Assembly: GCF_003855495.1 (NCBI RefSeq)
Contig: NZ_CP034086.1
Coordinates: forward strand, 434,001 to 498,000
Length of the DNA stretch: 64,000 bases
Reading direction: 5' to 3'
From: Methylocystis rosea
GTDB lineage: Bacteria; Pseudomonadota; Alphaproteobacteria; Rhizobiales; Beijerinckiaceae
The notes beneath the pieces were generated by a model, which was not told the DNA's origin, ran no database searches, and saw only the letters and a program-made list of their open reading frames with translations. Below, in pieces: positions 1 through 10,037 of this stretch. A program made the translations under genes and the position numbers. Positions within the stretch are counted from its first letter, which is position 1. The number at the start of each line of letters is the position of its first letter.

Positions 1-226
1 AGGCGGCGACGGCGACCGCCGCGCGGCCGAGCTCCTCGAAGGTGAGCGTCGCGCCGAAACTCTCCATCGCGGTCCTGTCGGCGAATTCCGCAACGCTCGC
101 GTTGAACATATTGACCAGCGTCGAATAGGACGATTCGGCGATGTCGGCCGGGACGCCAGCGGGATACGAAGAAAGCCACGGCCGCTTCGCGTAGGGGTCC
201 TCTCGGTGTTGTTCCGCGCTTGTCAT
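1..226 (-). CDS. fadD: Long-chain fatty acid--CoA ligase, N-terminal fragment
   Basis: Only the first 75 codons are inside the window; the gene runs off the left edge. The reading frame starts at an ATG at 226 and carries a block typical of FadD-type acyl-CoA synthetases: a RPWLSSYPAGVPADI segment near residues 15-29, then an S-x-L-V-x-M-F stretch and the start of the AMP-binding domain (LTFEEL near residue 64). Family members activate fatty acids to acyl-CoA with ATP for beta-oxidation or phospholipid synthesis. The catalytic AMP-binding motifs lie outside the window. The N-terminal pattern is distinctive, so the family call is fairly secure. Confidence 0.75.
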   Translation of the reverse strand, partial: MTSAEQHREDPYAKRPWLSSYPAGVPADIAESSYSTLVNMFNASVAEFADRTAMESFGATLTFEELGRAAVAVAA

Positions 227-368
227 GTCGTCCTGGACCTCCGCGAGGCGGCGGCGATCTCGCATTGCGAATCGTCTGCTCCGCCCATGTGCTTTTATTC
301 AAGATAGCGCGTCTCGCGTCGAATGAGGCCACTCCTGCCGCAATCATTATGTTGCGTCGCGAGCGGCG

Positions 369-1373
369 TCACGCCGTCCCGGGTGGCGCCGGCCCGAGGC
401 CGAAGAGCAGCGAAACGCCGAGCGCCAGAACGAGAACTGCGGCGATGAACTCGCCGCCACGGGCGATGATGACCGCGCGCCGTGAATCCTTCGCGCCAAA
501 CCGCACCGCGGCGCTCTTGGCGTAAACCGCCGTCGCGGCGAGGGCGCCCGTCGTGATCGCCGTTCCCGCCGACATGGCGATGACCGCCCCGGCGCCGGCG
601 GCGAAAAGCCCCTGCGACAGGGTGAAGACTAGCACCAGAATGGCCCCCGAGCAGGGGCGCAGGCCGGCGGCGACGACGGTCGCGGCCGCGTCGGCGAGGC
701 GAAATTTTGGTCCTCCCAATGTCGAAGGGTCCGGCGCGTGGCGGCAGGTCGCGTCATGCACATGCGTCGGGTCGTCGATGGCCTCGCAGATGAAGCCGCG
801 CGCCGTTGGGGCGATTGCAGGCATGCGGACGGCCGCCGCCAGCGCGTGGCCTTTCACCCAGGCGAGCCGCGCGCCGAGCGCCGCGACCGCCGCATAGCTT
901 GCAAGCTCGATAAGGCGGGTCGCGTCGCTCATTTGATTCGCGGTCGCGCGAAAAAACATCGCGGCGGCGCCGACGACGGCGATCGCGACAACTCCCTGCA
1001 GCAGCGCGGCGAGCGCCGCAAGCAGCAGACCGCGGCGCAGCGCCGTTTCATTGGCGAGCATGTAGGATGCAAGCACCGCCTTCCCATGGCCGGGACCGGC
1101 GGCGTGAAAGGCGCCATAGGCGAAAGTCGCCGCGGCGAGCGCGAAGAAAGCGGAAGGATCGGTCTTCAGCGCGCGCACGGCCGCGTGCAGCTCAGCGTGG
1201 AACTTGCTTTGCCAGGCAAGGATCAGTCCGGCGATTCCTGTCGCCGCCGCGGTCGACTCTTGCGCGCCGACCGCAAACGGATGGCGCGGCGCGCCCCAAG
1301 CCGATGAGGCGGCGATCAGGGCCATCGCCGCGGCCGTTACGCCGAGCCAAACCACCCTCTGCCCAATCTTCAC
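369..1373 (-). CDS. NicO-family nickel/cobalt efflux transporter (RcnA-like)
   Basis: A 334-residue polytopic inner-membrane protein. A hydrophobic signal-like segment (residues 8-27) is followed by about six membrane spans. Residues 90-99 carry the family motif H-x-x-x-P-G-H-G-K-A, and 237-250 a second conserved block (GLRPCSGAILVL). The loop between holds a cluster of possible metal ligands: C196, H204, H206, C210, H212. NicO proteins export Ni2+ or Co2+. The start is a GTG whose GTGA overlaps the stop of the upstream DUF1007 gene, so the two are translationally coupled; this DUF1007-NicO pairing is common. Substrate (Ni, Co or another divalent cation) cannot be read from the sequence. A link to the cobalamin genes 4 kb away is possible but not shown. 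Confidence 0.85.
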   Translation of the reverse strand: MKIGQRVVWLGVTAAAMALIAASSAWGAPRHPFAVGAQESTAAATGIAGLILAWQSKFHAELHAAVRALKTDPSAFFALAAATFAYGAFHAAGPGHGKAVLASYMLANETALRRGLLLAALAALLQGVVAIAVVGAAAMFFRATANQMSDATRLIELASYAAVAALGARLAWVKGHALAAAVRMPAIAPTARGFICEAIDDPTHVHDATCRHAPDPSTLGGPKFRLADAAATVVAAGLRPCSGAILVLVFTLSQGLFAAGAGAVIAMSAGTAITTGALAATAVYAKSAAVRFGAKDSRRAVIIARGGEFIAAVLVLALGVSLLFGLGPAPPGTA

Positions 1374-2014
1374 GGACAGGCCACGATCGCGCGCGTCGCC
1401 AGCTTCATGCCGAAATCGGCTCCCGGCGACATGTTCTGAAAGAACGCTTCGCTCAGTTTCTGGCTTTCATTCGCCACGAGCGGCGCAGGTTCGACGAGAC
1501 TGAGCGAGCATCCGCCCGGCGCTCCCGCGAGCGTTACGGGATCCTTCTTTTCCAGTCCGAAGGAGACGAAATAAGTCGGGTCATAGACCTGAAAGGAGAA
1601 CGGCTTCTTCGCCGCGATCGGCGTCTGCAGCGGCAGGAAGAAGCGCAGCGTGACGATCTTCTTGTCATTGGCTTCGAGCGTCACATTCTCCGGCTGCTTG
1701 AACGCAAGCTTGGCGCTGTTCTGCTTGGCGAAGGTGAAAAATTCGAATTCGGCCAGCGACTCGACGTTCGTCCTGGCGAGCGGCGCGAGTTCTTCCCGGG
1801 TGGGCGGCTTGCCGTCCTTGCCGAGCCCCTGTACGGCATAGGCCGAATACATTTCGTCGAATTCCCAAGCATGTTGAACGCCCGCGATTTTTCCGTCGGG
1901 CGCGAATATGACCTCGCTGCGCACCGCCACCCAGACATGGGGGTGCGCGAAAGCCGCGCCGATTCCCAACGCCGTCGTCAAAAGGATGAGAATCGAGTTT
2001 ATTTTCAGCTTCAT
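1370..2014 (-). CDS. DUF1007 family periplasmic protein
   Basis: 214 residues from the ATG at 2014. A Sec signal peptide (about residues 1-23, ending AFA) is followed directly by HPHVW, the conserved mature N-terminus of DUF1007 proteins, which places histidines at the processed end. The rest is a soluble domain with a YDPTYF segment near residue 140 that is also typical. The gene overlaps the downstream NicO transporter by 4 nt. Partner proteins of this type are thought to help metal export or delivery, but the molecular role is not established. A longer open frame upstream to 2767 runs antisense to the next gene and is not used. Confidence 0.85.
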   Translation of the reverse strand: MKLKINSILILLTTALGIGAAFAHPHVWVAVRSEVIFAPDGKIAGVQHAWEFDEMYSAYAVQGLGKDGKPPTREELAPLARTNVESLAEFEFFTFAKQNSAKLAFKQPENVTLEANDKKIVTLRFFLPLQTPIAAKKPFSFQVYDPTYFVSFGLEKKDPVTLAGAPGGCSLSLVEPAPLVANESQKLSEAFFQNMSPGADFGMKLATRAIVACP

Positions 2015-2287
2015 GCGAGTCTCGCGCTTAGGCGGCGAAGGCGGCGAAAACGCGGCGCAGGCTCCCGCTTCGAGCCTGTGCATGCTAGCAGATCCGTCCT
2101 TGAAAAGGCGCTTCCGTGTGGCATAAGGTGGCGGAATAGAATCGGCGCTAGTGGGGCGCCTCTGCGGCGGAAGGCCGCCCAGCTGGGTCTTTGAACCGGA
2201 TTCGTTCACGGGTTGATCCTTGCTTTTAGCGTGTGAGCGCAAGAGTCCCAAGCGCGCTTCGCCCCGATTTCTCGCAGGAGAGCAGTA
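2015..2287. promoter_or_regulatory. Divergent intergenic region with a hairpin near the DUF1007 start
   Basis: This region separates the leftward DUF1007-NicO operon from the rightward indolepyruvate oxidoreductase gene and must hold both promoters, though no clear -35/-10 pair stands out. A 7-bp perfect hairpin (CAGGCTC at 2058-2064, GAGCCTG at 2072-2078) lies about 44 nt upstream of the DUF1007 start and would be in its mRNA leader. I looked for a cobalamin riboswitch because of the metal-transport context and did not find a convincing B12 box. Confidence 0.35.
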
Positions 2288-5200
2288 ATGGCGGACATCG
2301 CCGCCGGCGACGCAAAGACCGGCTCCGCCTTTGCCGAGGCGTCGCTCTCCGATCGATTTGATCTCGACAGGTCGCGCGTTCTGATCACCGGCACCCAGGC
2401 GATCGTGCGCATGCTGCTGATGCAGAAGGAGGCGGACCGCCGCGCTGGATTGAACACCGCGGGTTTCGTCACCGGCTACCGCGGCTCGCCGCTCGGCGGC
2501 GTCGACGCGCAGATGCACAAGGCCAAGGCGCTCTTCGACGCCAATAATATCTTGTACATGCCCGGGCTCAACGAGGATCTTGCCGCGACCGCCATCTGGG
2601 GCGCGCAGCAGGCCGAGATGCGCGGCGAAGGCAAGTATGACGGCGTCTTCTCGCTCTGGTACGGCAAAGGTCCAGGCATCGACCGCAGCGGCGACGCCTT
2701 CCGCCACGTCAATCTCGCCGGCACGTCGCGCCATGGCGGCGCGCTGGCGCTCATGGGCGACGATCACACCGCCGAATCCTCAACCACCGCGCATCAGTCG
2801 GATTATCATTTCGTCGATGTGATGATCCCGATCCTGTCGCCGGCCGGCGTGCAGGAAATTCTCGATTACGGGCTTTACGGCTTCGCCCTGTCGCGCTTCG
2901 CGGGCGTGTGGGTCGGCCTGAAGCTCCTCAAGGACACGGTCGAGTCGACGGCCTCGATCGACGGTTCGCTCGACCGCATCCGCCCGATCGCGCCCCCATC
3001 TTTCTTCATGCCGCCGGGCGGCCTCAACATCCGACCCGGCGATCCGGTCCTCGCGCAGGAAGCGCGCATGCAGGAGAGCAAGCGCGACGCGATGCTCGCC
3101 TTCATCCGCGCCAATCGATTGAACCGCATCATTACCTCCGGCGGCGCCAATCCGAAGATCGGCGTCATCACCGTCGGCAAGTCCTATCTCGACGTGCGCC
3201 AGGCGATGGACGATCTTGGCCTCGATGAAGTGAAGGCGAACGATCTCGGTCTGCGCCTTTACAAGATCGCCGCGCCCTGGCCGCTGGAGCCGCAGGGTCT
3301 GCGTGAATTCGCCCGCGGCCTCGACCTCATCATCGTCGTCGAGGAGAAGCGCTCGCTCATTGAAGTGCAGCTGCGCGAGGAACTGTACGGCGCGCCGCAT
3401 CAGCCGCTCTGCATCGGCAAGAAGGACGAACGCGGCGAATGGCTGTTCCCGGTCAAGGGCGCGCTCGACTCCAACGACGTCGCCATCGCCATCGGCCGAC
3501 GGCTGTTAAAATATCATTCGCTCGACGAGCTGGAGGCGCGCGTGCGCCGGCTCGAGAAGCTCCAGGATCGCCGCCGGACGATGACCGACGTCACCGTTCG
3601 CGTGCCGCATTTCTGCGCCGGCTGTCCGCATTCGACGTCGACCCATGTGCCCGAGGGCTCGCGCGCTTATACCGGCATCGGCTGCCATTACATGGCGCAA
3701 TGGATGGACCGCTCGACAGAGGGGTACACCCATATGGGCGGCGAAGGCGCGAACTGGATCGGCGAGGCGCCGTTCTCGACGCGCAAGCATATGTTCCAAA
3801 ATCTCGGCGACGGCACCTATAATCATTCGGGGTCGCTCGCCATCCGCTTTGCCGTCGCGACCAACACCAACATCACCTTCAAGATACTCTTCAACGGCGT
3901 CGTCGCGATGACCGGCGGCCAGAAGCATGAAGGCGAGCTGACCGTCGAGACGATCGCGCGGCAGGTCGCAGCCGAAGGCGTGCAGAAAATCGCGCTCGTC
4001 TCCGATGAGCCTGGCAAATATGCGCCGACGATCGGCTGGCCGCCGGGCCTGACGATCCATCATCGCAATGTCCTCAACGAGGTGCAGCGCGATCTGGCGC
4101 AAACGGACGGCGTCACCGTCCTGATCTATGATCAGACCTGCGCGACGGAAAAGCGTCGCCTGCGCAAGCGCGGGCTGATGAATGATCCGGATTCGCGCGT
4201 CATCATCAACGAACTCGTGTGCGAGGGCTGCGGCGACTGCGGCACGGCGTCGAACTGCGTCGCGGTGCAGCCGGTCGAAACCGAATTCGGCCGCAAGCGG
4301 CGCATCGACCAGTCCGCCTGCAACAAGGACTTCTCCTGTCTCGAGGGGTTCTGCCCGAGCTTCGTCACCGTGCATGGCGGGCGCATGAAGAAGGCGCCGC
4401 TGCCCTCGACGCAGGACGACGGCGGACTGCCGGCGTTGCCGGAGCCTGCGATCGCCGAGATCGGCGCCGTCCCTTATGGCGTTCTCATCGCCGGGCTTGG
4501 CGGCACCGGCGTCGTCACGGTTTCCGCCATTCTCGGCATGGCCGCGCATCTCGAGGGCAAAGGCGTCGGCGTCATCGATATGGCGGGGCTCGCGCAGAAG
4601 GGCGGGGCGGTCTATTGCCACGTGAAGATCGGCCGCACGCCGGCGGACGTTCACGCCATCCGCATCGCTGCGGGCGAAGCCGATCTTCTACTTGGCTGCG
4701 ACCTCGTCGTCGCCGGCGCGAAACAGGTGCTCGCCGCCGTCGAGCACGGCAAGACGGCGGTGCTCGTCAACAGCGCCGAAGTGTTCCCCGGCGATATCGA
4801 GCGCAATCCCGACTTCGTGCTGCCGTCGGAAGAGATCAAGCAGGCGATCCGCCGCGCGGGCGGGCCGGAGTCGACCTTCATCGACACCACGGCGCTCGCG
4901 CAGGCGCTGCTCGGCGACTCGATCGCCGCGAATATTTTCATCCTCGGCTACGCGTGGCAGAAGGGCTATCTGCCGCTGTCGGAGGCGGCGATCCTGCGCG
5001 CCATCGAACTGAACGGCGAATCCGTGCCGATGAATCAGTCGGCCTTTCTGTGGGGCCGGCGCGCCGCGCATGATCTGAGCAGCGTGCTCGCCACCGTTAA
5101 GTCGCTGCGCCAGCCCAATGGCGATCGCGGGAAAGCGAAGACGCTCGAGGACATCATCGAACGTCGCGCGGCTTTTCTCGTCGGTTATCAGAACGAAGCC

Positions 5201-5803
5201 TATGCCGCGCGTTATCGCGCCCGAGTGGAACAGATTGCGCGGCTCGAATCCGCGCGCGCGCCGGGTTCCCGCGAATTGACCGAGGCGGTCGCCCGCTATC
5301 TCTTCAAGCTAATGGCGGCGAAAGACTATTATGAAGTCGGACGGCTTTACACGGACGGCGCCTTCCAACGTCAGCTTAAGGAAACTTTCGAGGGCGATCT
5401 TCGCCTCGAACTGCATCTTGCGCCCAACTTCCCGTCCCTTCAGCGCAAGACCGACTTCGGCGGCTCGCGCAAGATCACCTTCGGTCCCTGGATGTTCAAG
5501 GTGCTGCGTCTGTTGGCGCGGATGAAGAGCTTGCGCAACACCTGGTTCGACGTGTTCCGCTTCGACCACGACCGGGTGGTCGAGGGCAGGTTGCTGAAGG
5601 ATTACGAAGCGCTGCTTGACGAGTTTGCCGCTTCGTTGACGCGGGAAAACCATGCAAGCGCCGTCGCGCTGGCGCGCGTGCCCGAATACATCCGCGGATT
5701 TGGCCACGTCAAGGCGCGTCACATCGCGGCGGCGGACGCCGAGCGCGAGCGGCTCATGGCCGAATATCGCCAGCCAAGCGCGGTGAAACTCGCCGCCGAG
5801 TGA
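2288..5803 (+). CDS. Indolepyruvate:ferredoxin oxidoreductase, single-chain (IorA-IorB fusion)
   Basis: A 1171-residue cytoplasmic enzyme predicted to decarboxylate arylpyruvates such as indolepyruvate to aryl-acetyl-CoA, reducing a ferredoxin or flavoprotein. The N-terminal half is the pyrimidine/TPP part, with the CAGCPHST motif near residue 444 and a TGIGCHYM segment after it. An iron-sulfur segment follows (CEGCGDCGTASNC, about 644-656, with more cysteines to about 690). From about 730 comes the gamma/IorB-like domain, opening with a glycine-rich AGLGGTGVV motif. The last 200 residues match the C-terminal extension of proteobacterial single-chain forms. Archaeal enzymes have two subunits; fusion is usual in proteobacteria. 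The gene is monocistronic. The ATG has an AGGAG-like site just upstream. Confidence 0.9.
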   Translation: MADIAAGDAKTGSAFAEASLSDRFDLDRSRVLITGTQAIVRMLLMQKEADRRAGLNTAGFVTGYRGSPLGGVDAQMHKAKALFDANNILYMPGLNEDLAATAIWGAQQAEMRGEGKYDGVFSLWYGKGPGIDRSGDAFRHVNLAGTSRHGGALALMGDDHTAESSTTAHQSDYHFVDVMIPILSPAGVQEILDYGLYGFALSRFAGVWVGLKLLKDTVESTASIDGSLDRIRPIAPPSFFMPPGGLNIRPGDPVLAQEARMQESKRDAMLAFIRANRLNRIITSGGANPKIGVITVGKSYLDVRQAMDDLGLDEVKANDLGLRLYKIAAPWPLEPQGLREFARGLDLIIVVEEKRSLIEVQLREELYGAPHQPLCIGKKDERGEWLFPVKGALDSNDVAIAIGRRLLKYHSLDELEARVRRLEKLQDRRRTMTDVTVRVPHFCAGCPHSTSTHVPEGSRAYTGIGCHYMAQWMDRSTEGYTHMGGEGANWIGEAPFSTRKHMFQNLGDGTYNHSGSLAIRFAVATNTNITFKILFNGVVAMTGGQKHEGELTVETIARQVAAEGVQKIALVSDEPGKYAPTIGWPPGLTIHHRNVLNEVQRDLAQTDGVTVLIYDQTCATEKRRLRKRGLMNDPDSRVIINELVCEGCGDCGTASNCVAVQPVETEFGRKRRIDQSACNKDFSCLEGFCPSFVTVHGGRMKKAPLPSTQDDGGLPALPEPAIAEIGAVPYGVLIAGLGGTGVVTVSAILGMAAHLEGKGVGVIDMAGLAQKGGAVYCHVKIGRTPADVHAIRIAAGEADLLLGCDLVVAGAKQVLAAVEHGKTAVLVNSAEVFPGDIERNPDFVLPSEEIKQAIRRAGGPESTFIDTTALAQALLGDSIAANIFILGYAWQKGYLPLSEAAILRAIELNGESVPMNQSAFLWGRRAAHDLSSVLATVKSLRQPNGDRGKAKTLEDIIERRAAFLVGYQNEAYAARYRARVEQIARLESARAPGSRELTEAVARYLFKLMAAKDYYEVGRLYTDGAFQRQLKETFEGDLRLELHLAPNFPSLQRKTDFGGSRKITFGPWMFKVLRLLARMKSLRNTWFDVFRFDHDRVVEGRLLKDYEALLDEFAASLTRENHASAVALARVPEYIRGFGHVKARHIAAADAERERLMAEYRQPSAVKLAAE

Positions 5804-5857
5804 GCGCCGCTCTGAATGATGCGGTGATATAAAGCCCAGTGGCCGGAGCTTCCGGGC

Positions 5858-5950
5858 TGTCATTCCCGGCGGACCGAAGGTCCGACGGGGAATCCAGTAT
5901 CGAGATAAGGTCTGGATTCCCGATCGCGCTTCCGCGCGTCGGGAATGACA
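5858..5950. repeat. Nested palindromic repeat element (93 bp)
   Basis: The ends are perfect 11-bp inverted repeats, TGTCATTCCCG at 5858-5868 and CGGGAATGACA at 5940-5950. Inside are a second inverted pair (GGGAATCCAG / CTGGATTCCC) and two small hairpins (GGACC-gaa-GGTCC and GCGC-ttcc-GCGC). This layout is that of the short intergenic palindromic elements scattered through many alphaproteobacterial genomes. It lies between the oxidoreductase stop and cobK, so it could act as a stem-loop at the mRNA end or simply be a passive insertion. A long open frame across it into cobK exists, but the element is intergenic in character. Confidence 0.75.
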
Positions 5951-5997
5951 TTCGTGAAAACTTCGACTGGGTTGTTGTGACGCGCGTGAATGGATTG

Positions 5998-6792
5998 ATG
6001 GAATTCGGCCCGAAGGGTGCGGACTCGGCATGCTCTCATTCGTCCGCGCCGACGGAGCGCCGCCGCGCGCTCGTGCTCGGCGGCTCGAGCCAAGCGCGCG
6101 CGCTTGCGACGCGTATCGCCGCCGACCCGCATCTTGCAGGCGTCATCTCGCTCGCCGGCCGCACCAGCGCGCCGATCGCGCATGATCTGCCCACTCGCGT
6201 CGGCGGCTTCGGCGGCGTTGAAGGATTGACGCGCTATCTCATCGAAGAGCGCATTTCGCATGTCGTCGACGCGACGCATCCCTTCGCCGCGCGCATCTCC
6301 GCCAACGCACGCGCCGCCTGCGCCGTCGCCGGCGTGCCGCTGCTCGTCCTGACACGCCCGCCATGGGTCTCGTCGCAGGGCGATCGCTGGATCGACGTCG
6401 ACGACAACGCCGCAGCGGTAAGCGCGCTCGGCGCCGCGTCGCGCCGGGTCTTTCTCGCGATCGGCCGGCAGGGCGTCGCCGATTTTCGCGCCGCGCCACA
6501 GCACGACTATCTCTTGCGGGTGATCGAACCGCCCGACTCCGATGACCTGCCGCCCTCCTGCGAGGTGATCTTCGGTCGCGGTCCCTTCGCGCTCGAAGAT
6601 GAGATCGCGCTGATGCGCGAGGGGCGCATCGAGATCGTCGTCACCAAGAACAGCGGCGGCGCGCTCGCCTACGCCAAAATCGAAGCGGCGCGGATGCTCA
6701 GGCTTGACGTCGTCATGATCGCGCGTCCGGCAAGCGCGGACGCCGCGACGACGCATAGCATCGACGCGGCGATGGCTTTCCTCGCTTCATGA
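5998..6792 (+). CDS. cobK: Precorrin-6A / cobalt-precorrin-6A reductase
   Basis: 264 residues. It catalyses the NAD(P)H-dependent reduction of the precorrin-6A macrocycle in corrin-ring synthesis. Visible family features are the N-terminal LGGSSQAR motif, VVDATHPFA in the middle of the N-terminal domain, FLAIGRQG before the second domain and VTKNSGG near the C-terminus. The ATG at 5998 is chosen because the family motif begins about 25 residues after it; a GTG at 5986 in the same frame is an alternative, and the longer frame upstream crosses the palindromic repeat. Its stop overlaps the cobQ start by 4 nt. It is the first gene of a four-gene cobalamin operon. Confidence 0.9.
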   Translation: MEFGPKGADSACSHSSAPTERRRALVLGGSSQARALATRIAADPHLAGVISLAGRTSAPIAHDLPTRVGGFGGVEGLTRYLIEERISHVVDATHPFAARISANARAACAVAGVPLLVLTRPPWVSSQGDRWIDVDDNAAAVSALGAASRRVFLAIGRQGVADFRAAPQHDYLLRVIEPPDSDDLPPSCEVIFGRGPFALEDEIALMREGRIEIVVTKNSGGALAYAKIEAARMLRLDVVMIARPASADAATTHSIDAAMAFLAS

Positions 6793-8246
6793 GCCGCACG
6801 CTGATGATCCAAGGCACGGGCTCCGACGTAGGCAAGTCGCTGCTCGTCGCCGGGCTCGCGCGCGCCTTCGCCAATCGCGGCGTCAGGGTCGCGCCCTTCA
6901 AACCGCAGAACATGTCGAACAACGCCGCCGTGACGAGCGACGGCGGCGAGATCGGCCGGGCCCAGGCCTTGCAGGCGCGCGCCGCGCGGCTTACGCCTCG
7001 CATCGACATGAATCCCGTGCTGCTCAAACCGCAAGGCGCCTCGGGCGCGCAAATCATCGTGCAGGGACGCGTCGTCGGCCAGGCGAAGGCGCGCGATTAC
7101 CAGGACTTGAAGCCGCGTCTGATGCAGCCTGTGCTCGAGAGCTACGCGCGGCTGAAAGCGGAAGCCGAGCTTGTCATTGTCGAAGGCGCCGGCAGCGCCG
7201 CCGAAATCAATCTTCGCCAGAACGACATCGCCAATATGGGCTTCGCTCGCGAAGCCGACGTTCCGGTCGTGCTGGTCGGCGACATCGACCGCGGTGGCGT
7301 CATCGCGCAACTCGTCGGCTGCAAGGCGGCGCTCGGCGATGACGACGCGGCGATGATCGAAGGGTTTATCGTCAACAAGTTTCGTGGCGACGCCTCGCTG
7401 TTCGACGATGGCCTGCGCTTCATCGAAACGCGGACCGGCTGGCCCTCGCTCGGCCTCGTGCCTTTTTTCGAGGCCGCGGCGCGGCTTCCGGCGGAGGACG
7501 CATTCGGGTTGCGCATGCGAAGCCACGATCAGCGCGATGGCGTGGTGATCGCCGTTCCACTGCTGCCGCATATCGCTAATTTCGACGACCTCGATCCGCT
7601 GAAAGCCGAGCCCGGCGTGCGCCTGGTCTTCCTCAAGGATGGAGAGCCGCTGCCGCCGGAAACGCAACTCGTCATCCTACCGGGATCGAAAGCGACGATC
7701 GCCGATCTCGCGGCGCTGCGCGCCAACGGCTGGGACATCGACATTCTCGCGCATGTCCGCCGCGGCGGGCGCGTCTTCGGCGTCTGCGGCGGCTATCAGA
7801 TGCTGGGCCGCGTCATCCGCGATCCGCTCGGCGTCGAAGGCGCCGCCGGCGACGCGCAGGGATTGGGTCTCCTCGATGTTGAAACGACGCTGACGGGAGA
7901 AAAAACGCTGAGTCCGGTCAACGGTCACGCGCCGATTTTCGACGCGCCGTTCTGCGGCTACGAAATGCATGTCGGCGCAACCACCGGTCCCGACTGCACG
8001 CGGCCGGCGCTGCAACTGGCGGATGGGCGTGCAGATGGCGCGATCTCGCGCGATGGGCGTGTGGCGGGCGCCTATGCGCATGGGATTTTCGCGGACGATT
8101 GCTTGCGCGCGTCGCTGCTGCGCACGCTTGGCGCGCCGCAATCGTCGCTGCGATACGAGGAGTCGATAGAAGAGACGCTCGACGCGCTTGCAGCGCATTG
8201 CGCGCGCCATATCGATCTCGACGCGCTCTGGGAGATGGCGCGATGA
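6789..8246 (+). CDS. cobQ: Cobyric acid synthase (glutamine-hydrolysing)
   Basis: 485 residues. It amidates four carboxyl side chains of adenosylcobyrinate a,c-diamide using glutamine and ATP. The N-terminal DTBS-like ATP-binding domain opens with GTGSDVGKS (residues 9-17) and [10 protein letters not shown]. The C-terminal class-I glutamine amidotransferase domain has its nucleophile in GVCGGYQM (about 330-337) and the catalytic His in AYAHGIF (about 429). Length and domain order are normal. It overlaps cobK upstream and cobD downstream by 4 nt each (ATGA), so translation is coupled along the operon. Confidence 0.95.
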   Translation: MSRTLMIQGTGSDVGKSLLVAGLARAFANRGVRVAPFKPQNMSNNAAVTSDGGEIGRAQALQARAARLTPRIDMNPVLLKPQGASGAQIIVQGRVVGQAKARDYQDLKPRLMQPVLESYARLKAEAELVIVEGAGSAAEINLRQNDIANMGFAREADVPVVLVGDIDRGGVIAQLVGCKAALGDDDAAMIEGFIVNKFRGDASLFDDGLRFIETRTGWPSLGLVPFFEAAARLPAEDAFGLRMRSHDQRDGVVIAVPLLPHIANFDDLDPLKAEPGVRLVFLKDGEPLPPETQLVILPGSKATIADLAALRANGWDIDILAHVRRGGRVFGVCGGYQMLGRVIRDPLGVEGAAGDAQGLGLLDVETTLTGEKTLSPVNGHAPIFDAPFCGYEMHVGATTGPDCTRPALQLADGRADGAISRDGRVAGAYAHGIFADDCLRASLLRTLGAPQSSLRYEESIEETLDALAAHCARHIDLDALWEMAR

Positions 8247-9271
8247 CGGCGCATTCCGCAATCGGCACGCCGCCGCTCGTCGCGCATGGCGGGCGACTCG
8301 ACGCTGCGCGCCAACTCTATCCCAACGCGCCGCAGCCCTGGATCGATCTGTCGACGGGCGTCAATCCGCGCGCCTATCCGCTGCCGCCGCTCGCCGATGA
8401 TGTGTTTACGCTGCTACCCGACGATGACGCTTTCGCCGGGCTCGACAGCGCCGCACGCAAGGCCTATGGCGCGCCCGCCGGAGTCGACGTCGTTCCAGGC
8501 GGCGGCGCGCAAGCCTTCATTCAGATGCTTCCGCGCGTTTTCCCGGCCAAACGCGTCGCGATCCTCGGCTTCACCTACGCCGAGCACGCCGCCTGCTGGG
8601 CGGCAATGGGCGCGCAGGTCGATACGGTGGAAACATTGGACGCGCTTGCGAACGCCGACGTCGGCGTGATCGTCAATCCCAATAATCCGGACGGACGCGT
8701 GGTCGAGCCGCACGATATTTTGTCCGCCGGCACCCAGATGTCGCAACGCGGCGGCCTGCTGATCGTCGATGAATCCTTCATGGATTTCACCCCGGAAGGG
8801 AGCGTCGCGCGTTTCGCTCAGAATGAGAGCCTCGTCGTGTTGCGTTCCTTCGGCAAGGCTTACGGGCTTCCCGGCTTGCGGCTCGGCTTCGCGCTCTGTT
8901 CGCGTGCGCGCGGGGCGAAACTGCGCGCGGCGCTCGGACCCTGGGCCGTGTCCGGTCCGGCGCTCGCCATCGGCGCTCGCGCGCTTGCGGATGACACATG
9001 GCGCGCGAACGCCGGGCGAGCCTGCGCGGGCGACGCTGCGCGCCTCGACGCGATTTTGACGCACGCCGGTTTTCACATCATGGGCGGAACGACGCTGTTT
9101 CGTCTGGCGGCGCATCCGCAGGCCTCTCGCTGTTTCACGCATCTCGCCGCGCGCGGCATATTGACCCGAGGCTTCGCCGGAAAGTCTGACTGGCTGCGGT
9201 TCGGTCTGCCGCCGAACGAATCCGCCTGGGCGCGGCTCGCCGCGGCGCTGGAGAGCGTCAATGGCGATTGA
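8243..9271 (+). CDS. cobD: L-threonine-O-3-phosphate decarboxylase (CobD/CobC type)
   Basis: 342 residues, a fold-type I PLP enzyme. It makes (R)-1-amino-2-propanol O-phosphate for the nucleotide loop linker of cobalamin. The class-I/II aminotransferase pattern is clear: NPNNPDG near residue 150, the DES segment of the PLP-aspartate region, and [15 protein letters not shown] around 203-217 with the Schiff-base lysine. The start is the ATG overlapping the cobQ stop; a longer frame upstream lies inside cobQ. It is called cobC in the Pseudomonas denitrificans nomenclature. It overlaps bluB by 11 nt. Confidence 0.9.
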   Translation: MTAHSAIGTPPLVAHGGRLDAARQLYPNAPQPWIDLSTGVNPRAYPLPPLADDVFTLLPDDDAFAGLDSAARKAYGAPAGVDVVPGGGAQAFIQMLPRVFPAKRVAILGFTYAEHAACWAAMGAQVDTVETLDALANADVGVIVNPNNPDGRVVEPHDILSAGTQMSQRGGLLIVDESFMDFTPEGSVARFAQNESLVVLRSFGKAYGLPGLRLGFALCSRARGAKLRAALGPWAVSGPALAIGARALADDTWRANAGRACAGDAARLDAILTHAGFHIMGGTTLFRLAAHPQASRCFTHLAARGILTRGFAGKSDWLRFGLPPNESAWARLAAALESVNGD

Positions 9272-9986
9272 GGCCCCGAACAAGCCGGCCGAGAAGCCAG
9301 CGGATCTGGCGCCCGCCGCAGCCTTCAGCGAGGCCGAGCGCGCGGCGATCTACCGCGTCATTCACGCGCGCCGCGACGTGCGTGACGAATTCCTTCCCGA
9401 AGACGTGCCGCGCGACGTTCTGCTGCGCATCCTCGACGCGGCCCATCATGCGCCCTCCGTCGGCTTCATGCAGCCATGGAACTTCATCGTCATCCGGGAC
9501 GCCGAGAAGCGGCGCGCCGCCTATGCGGCCTTTCAACGCGCCTGCGAAGCCGAGGAACTGGCGCTGGAGCCGGAGCGCCGCTCGCTCTATCGCAGCCTCA
9601 AGCTGCAGGGCATCGTGAAGGCGCCGCTCAACATCTGCGTCACCTGCGATCGCGCGCGGTTTGGCGCAACCGGGCTCGGACGCACGCAGCAGCCGGACAC
9701 CGATATTCTGAGCACCGCCTGCGCTGTTCAAAATCTATGGCTTGCGGCGCGGGCCGAAGGCGTCGGCGTCGGCTGGGTGAGCATCGTCAAGGATGCAGAT
9801 CTGCGCGAGATCTATAGAATTCCCAAAGAGATAGCCATCGTGGCCTATCTCTGCGTCGGCTATGTCGCGCAGGCCTATAGACTGCCGGAGCTCGAAGCGA
9901 AACGCTGGGCTTCGCGTCTGCCTTTGGAGAATCTGATCTTCGAGGACAGCTGGGGAGAACTGGTCGCTTCCACAAACCCGCCTTAA
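9261..9986 (+). CDS. bluB: 5,6-dimethylbenzimidazole synthase
   Basis: 241 residues of the nitroreductase fold. BluB cannibalises its FMNH2 with oxygen to make dimethylbenzimidazole, the lower ligand of B12, so its presence implies aerobic cobalamin synthesis with the standard lower base. Recognisable are RRDVRDEF near residue 38, HHAPSVGFMQPWNF around 60-73, TDILSTACAVQNLWLAARAEG in the second half and VGWVSI after it. It ends the cob operon, its start lying inside the end of cobD. Confidence 0.93.
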   Translation: MAIEAPNKPAEKPADLAPAAAFSEAERAAIYRVIHARRDVRDEFLPEDVPRDVLLRILDAAHHAPSVGFMQPWNFIVIRDAEKRRAAYAAFQRACEAEELALEPERRSLYRSLKLQGIVKAPLNICVTCDRARFGATGLGRTQQPDTDILSTACAVQNLWLAARAEGVGVGWVSIVKDADLREIYRIPKEIAIVAYLCVGYVAQAYRLPELEAKRWASRLPLENLIFEDSWGELVASTNPP

Positions 9987-10037
9987 ATAACTGAAAGGCT
10001 GAGCGCGGCTTTCCTGTGGACTCCTATAGACAACCTG

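Noticed and set aside
2015..2287. Possible cobalamin riboswitch in the DUF1007-NicO leader
   Set aside because: A GCCAC-x-x-GGAAG-like string exists on the minus strand, but the rest of the B12 box and the conserved core segments could not be placed, so no riboswitch is claimed.
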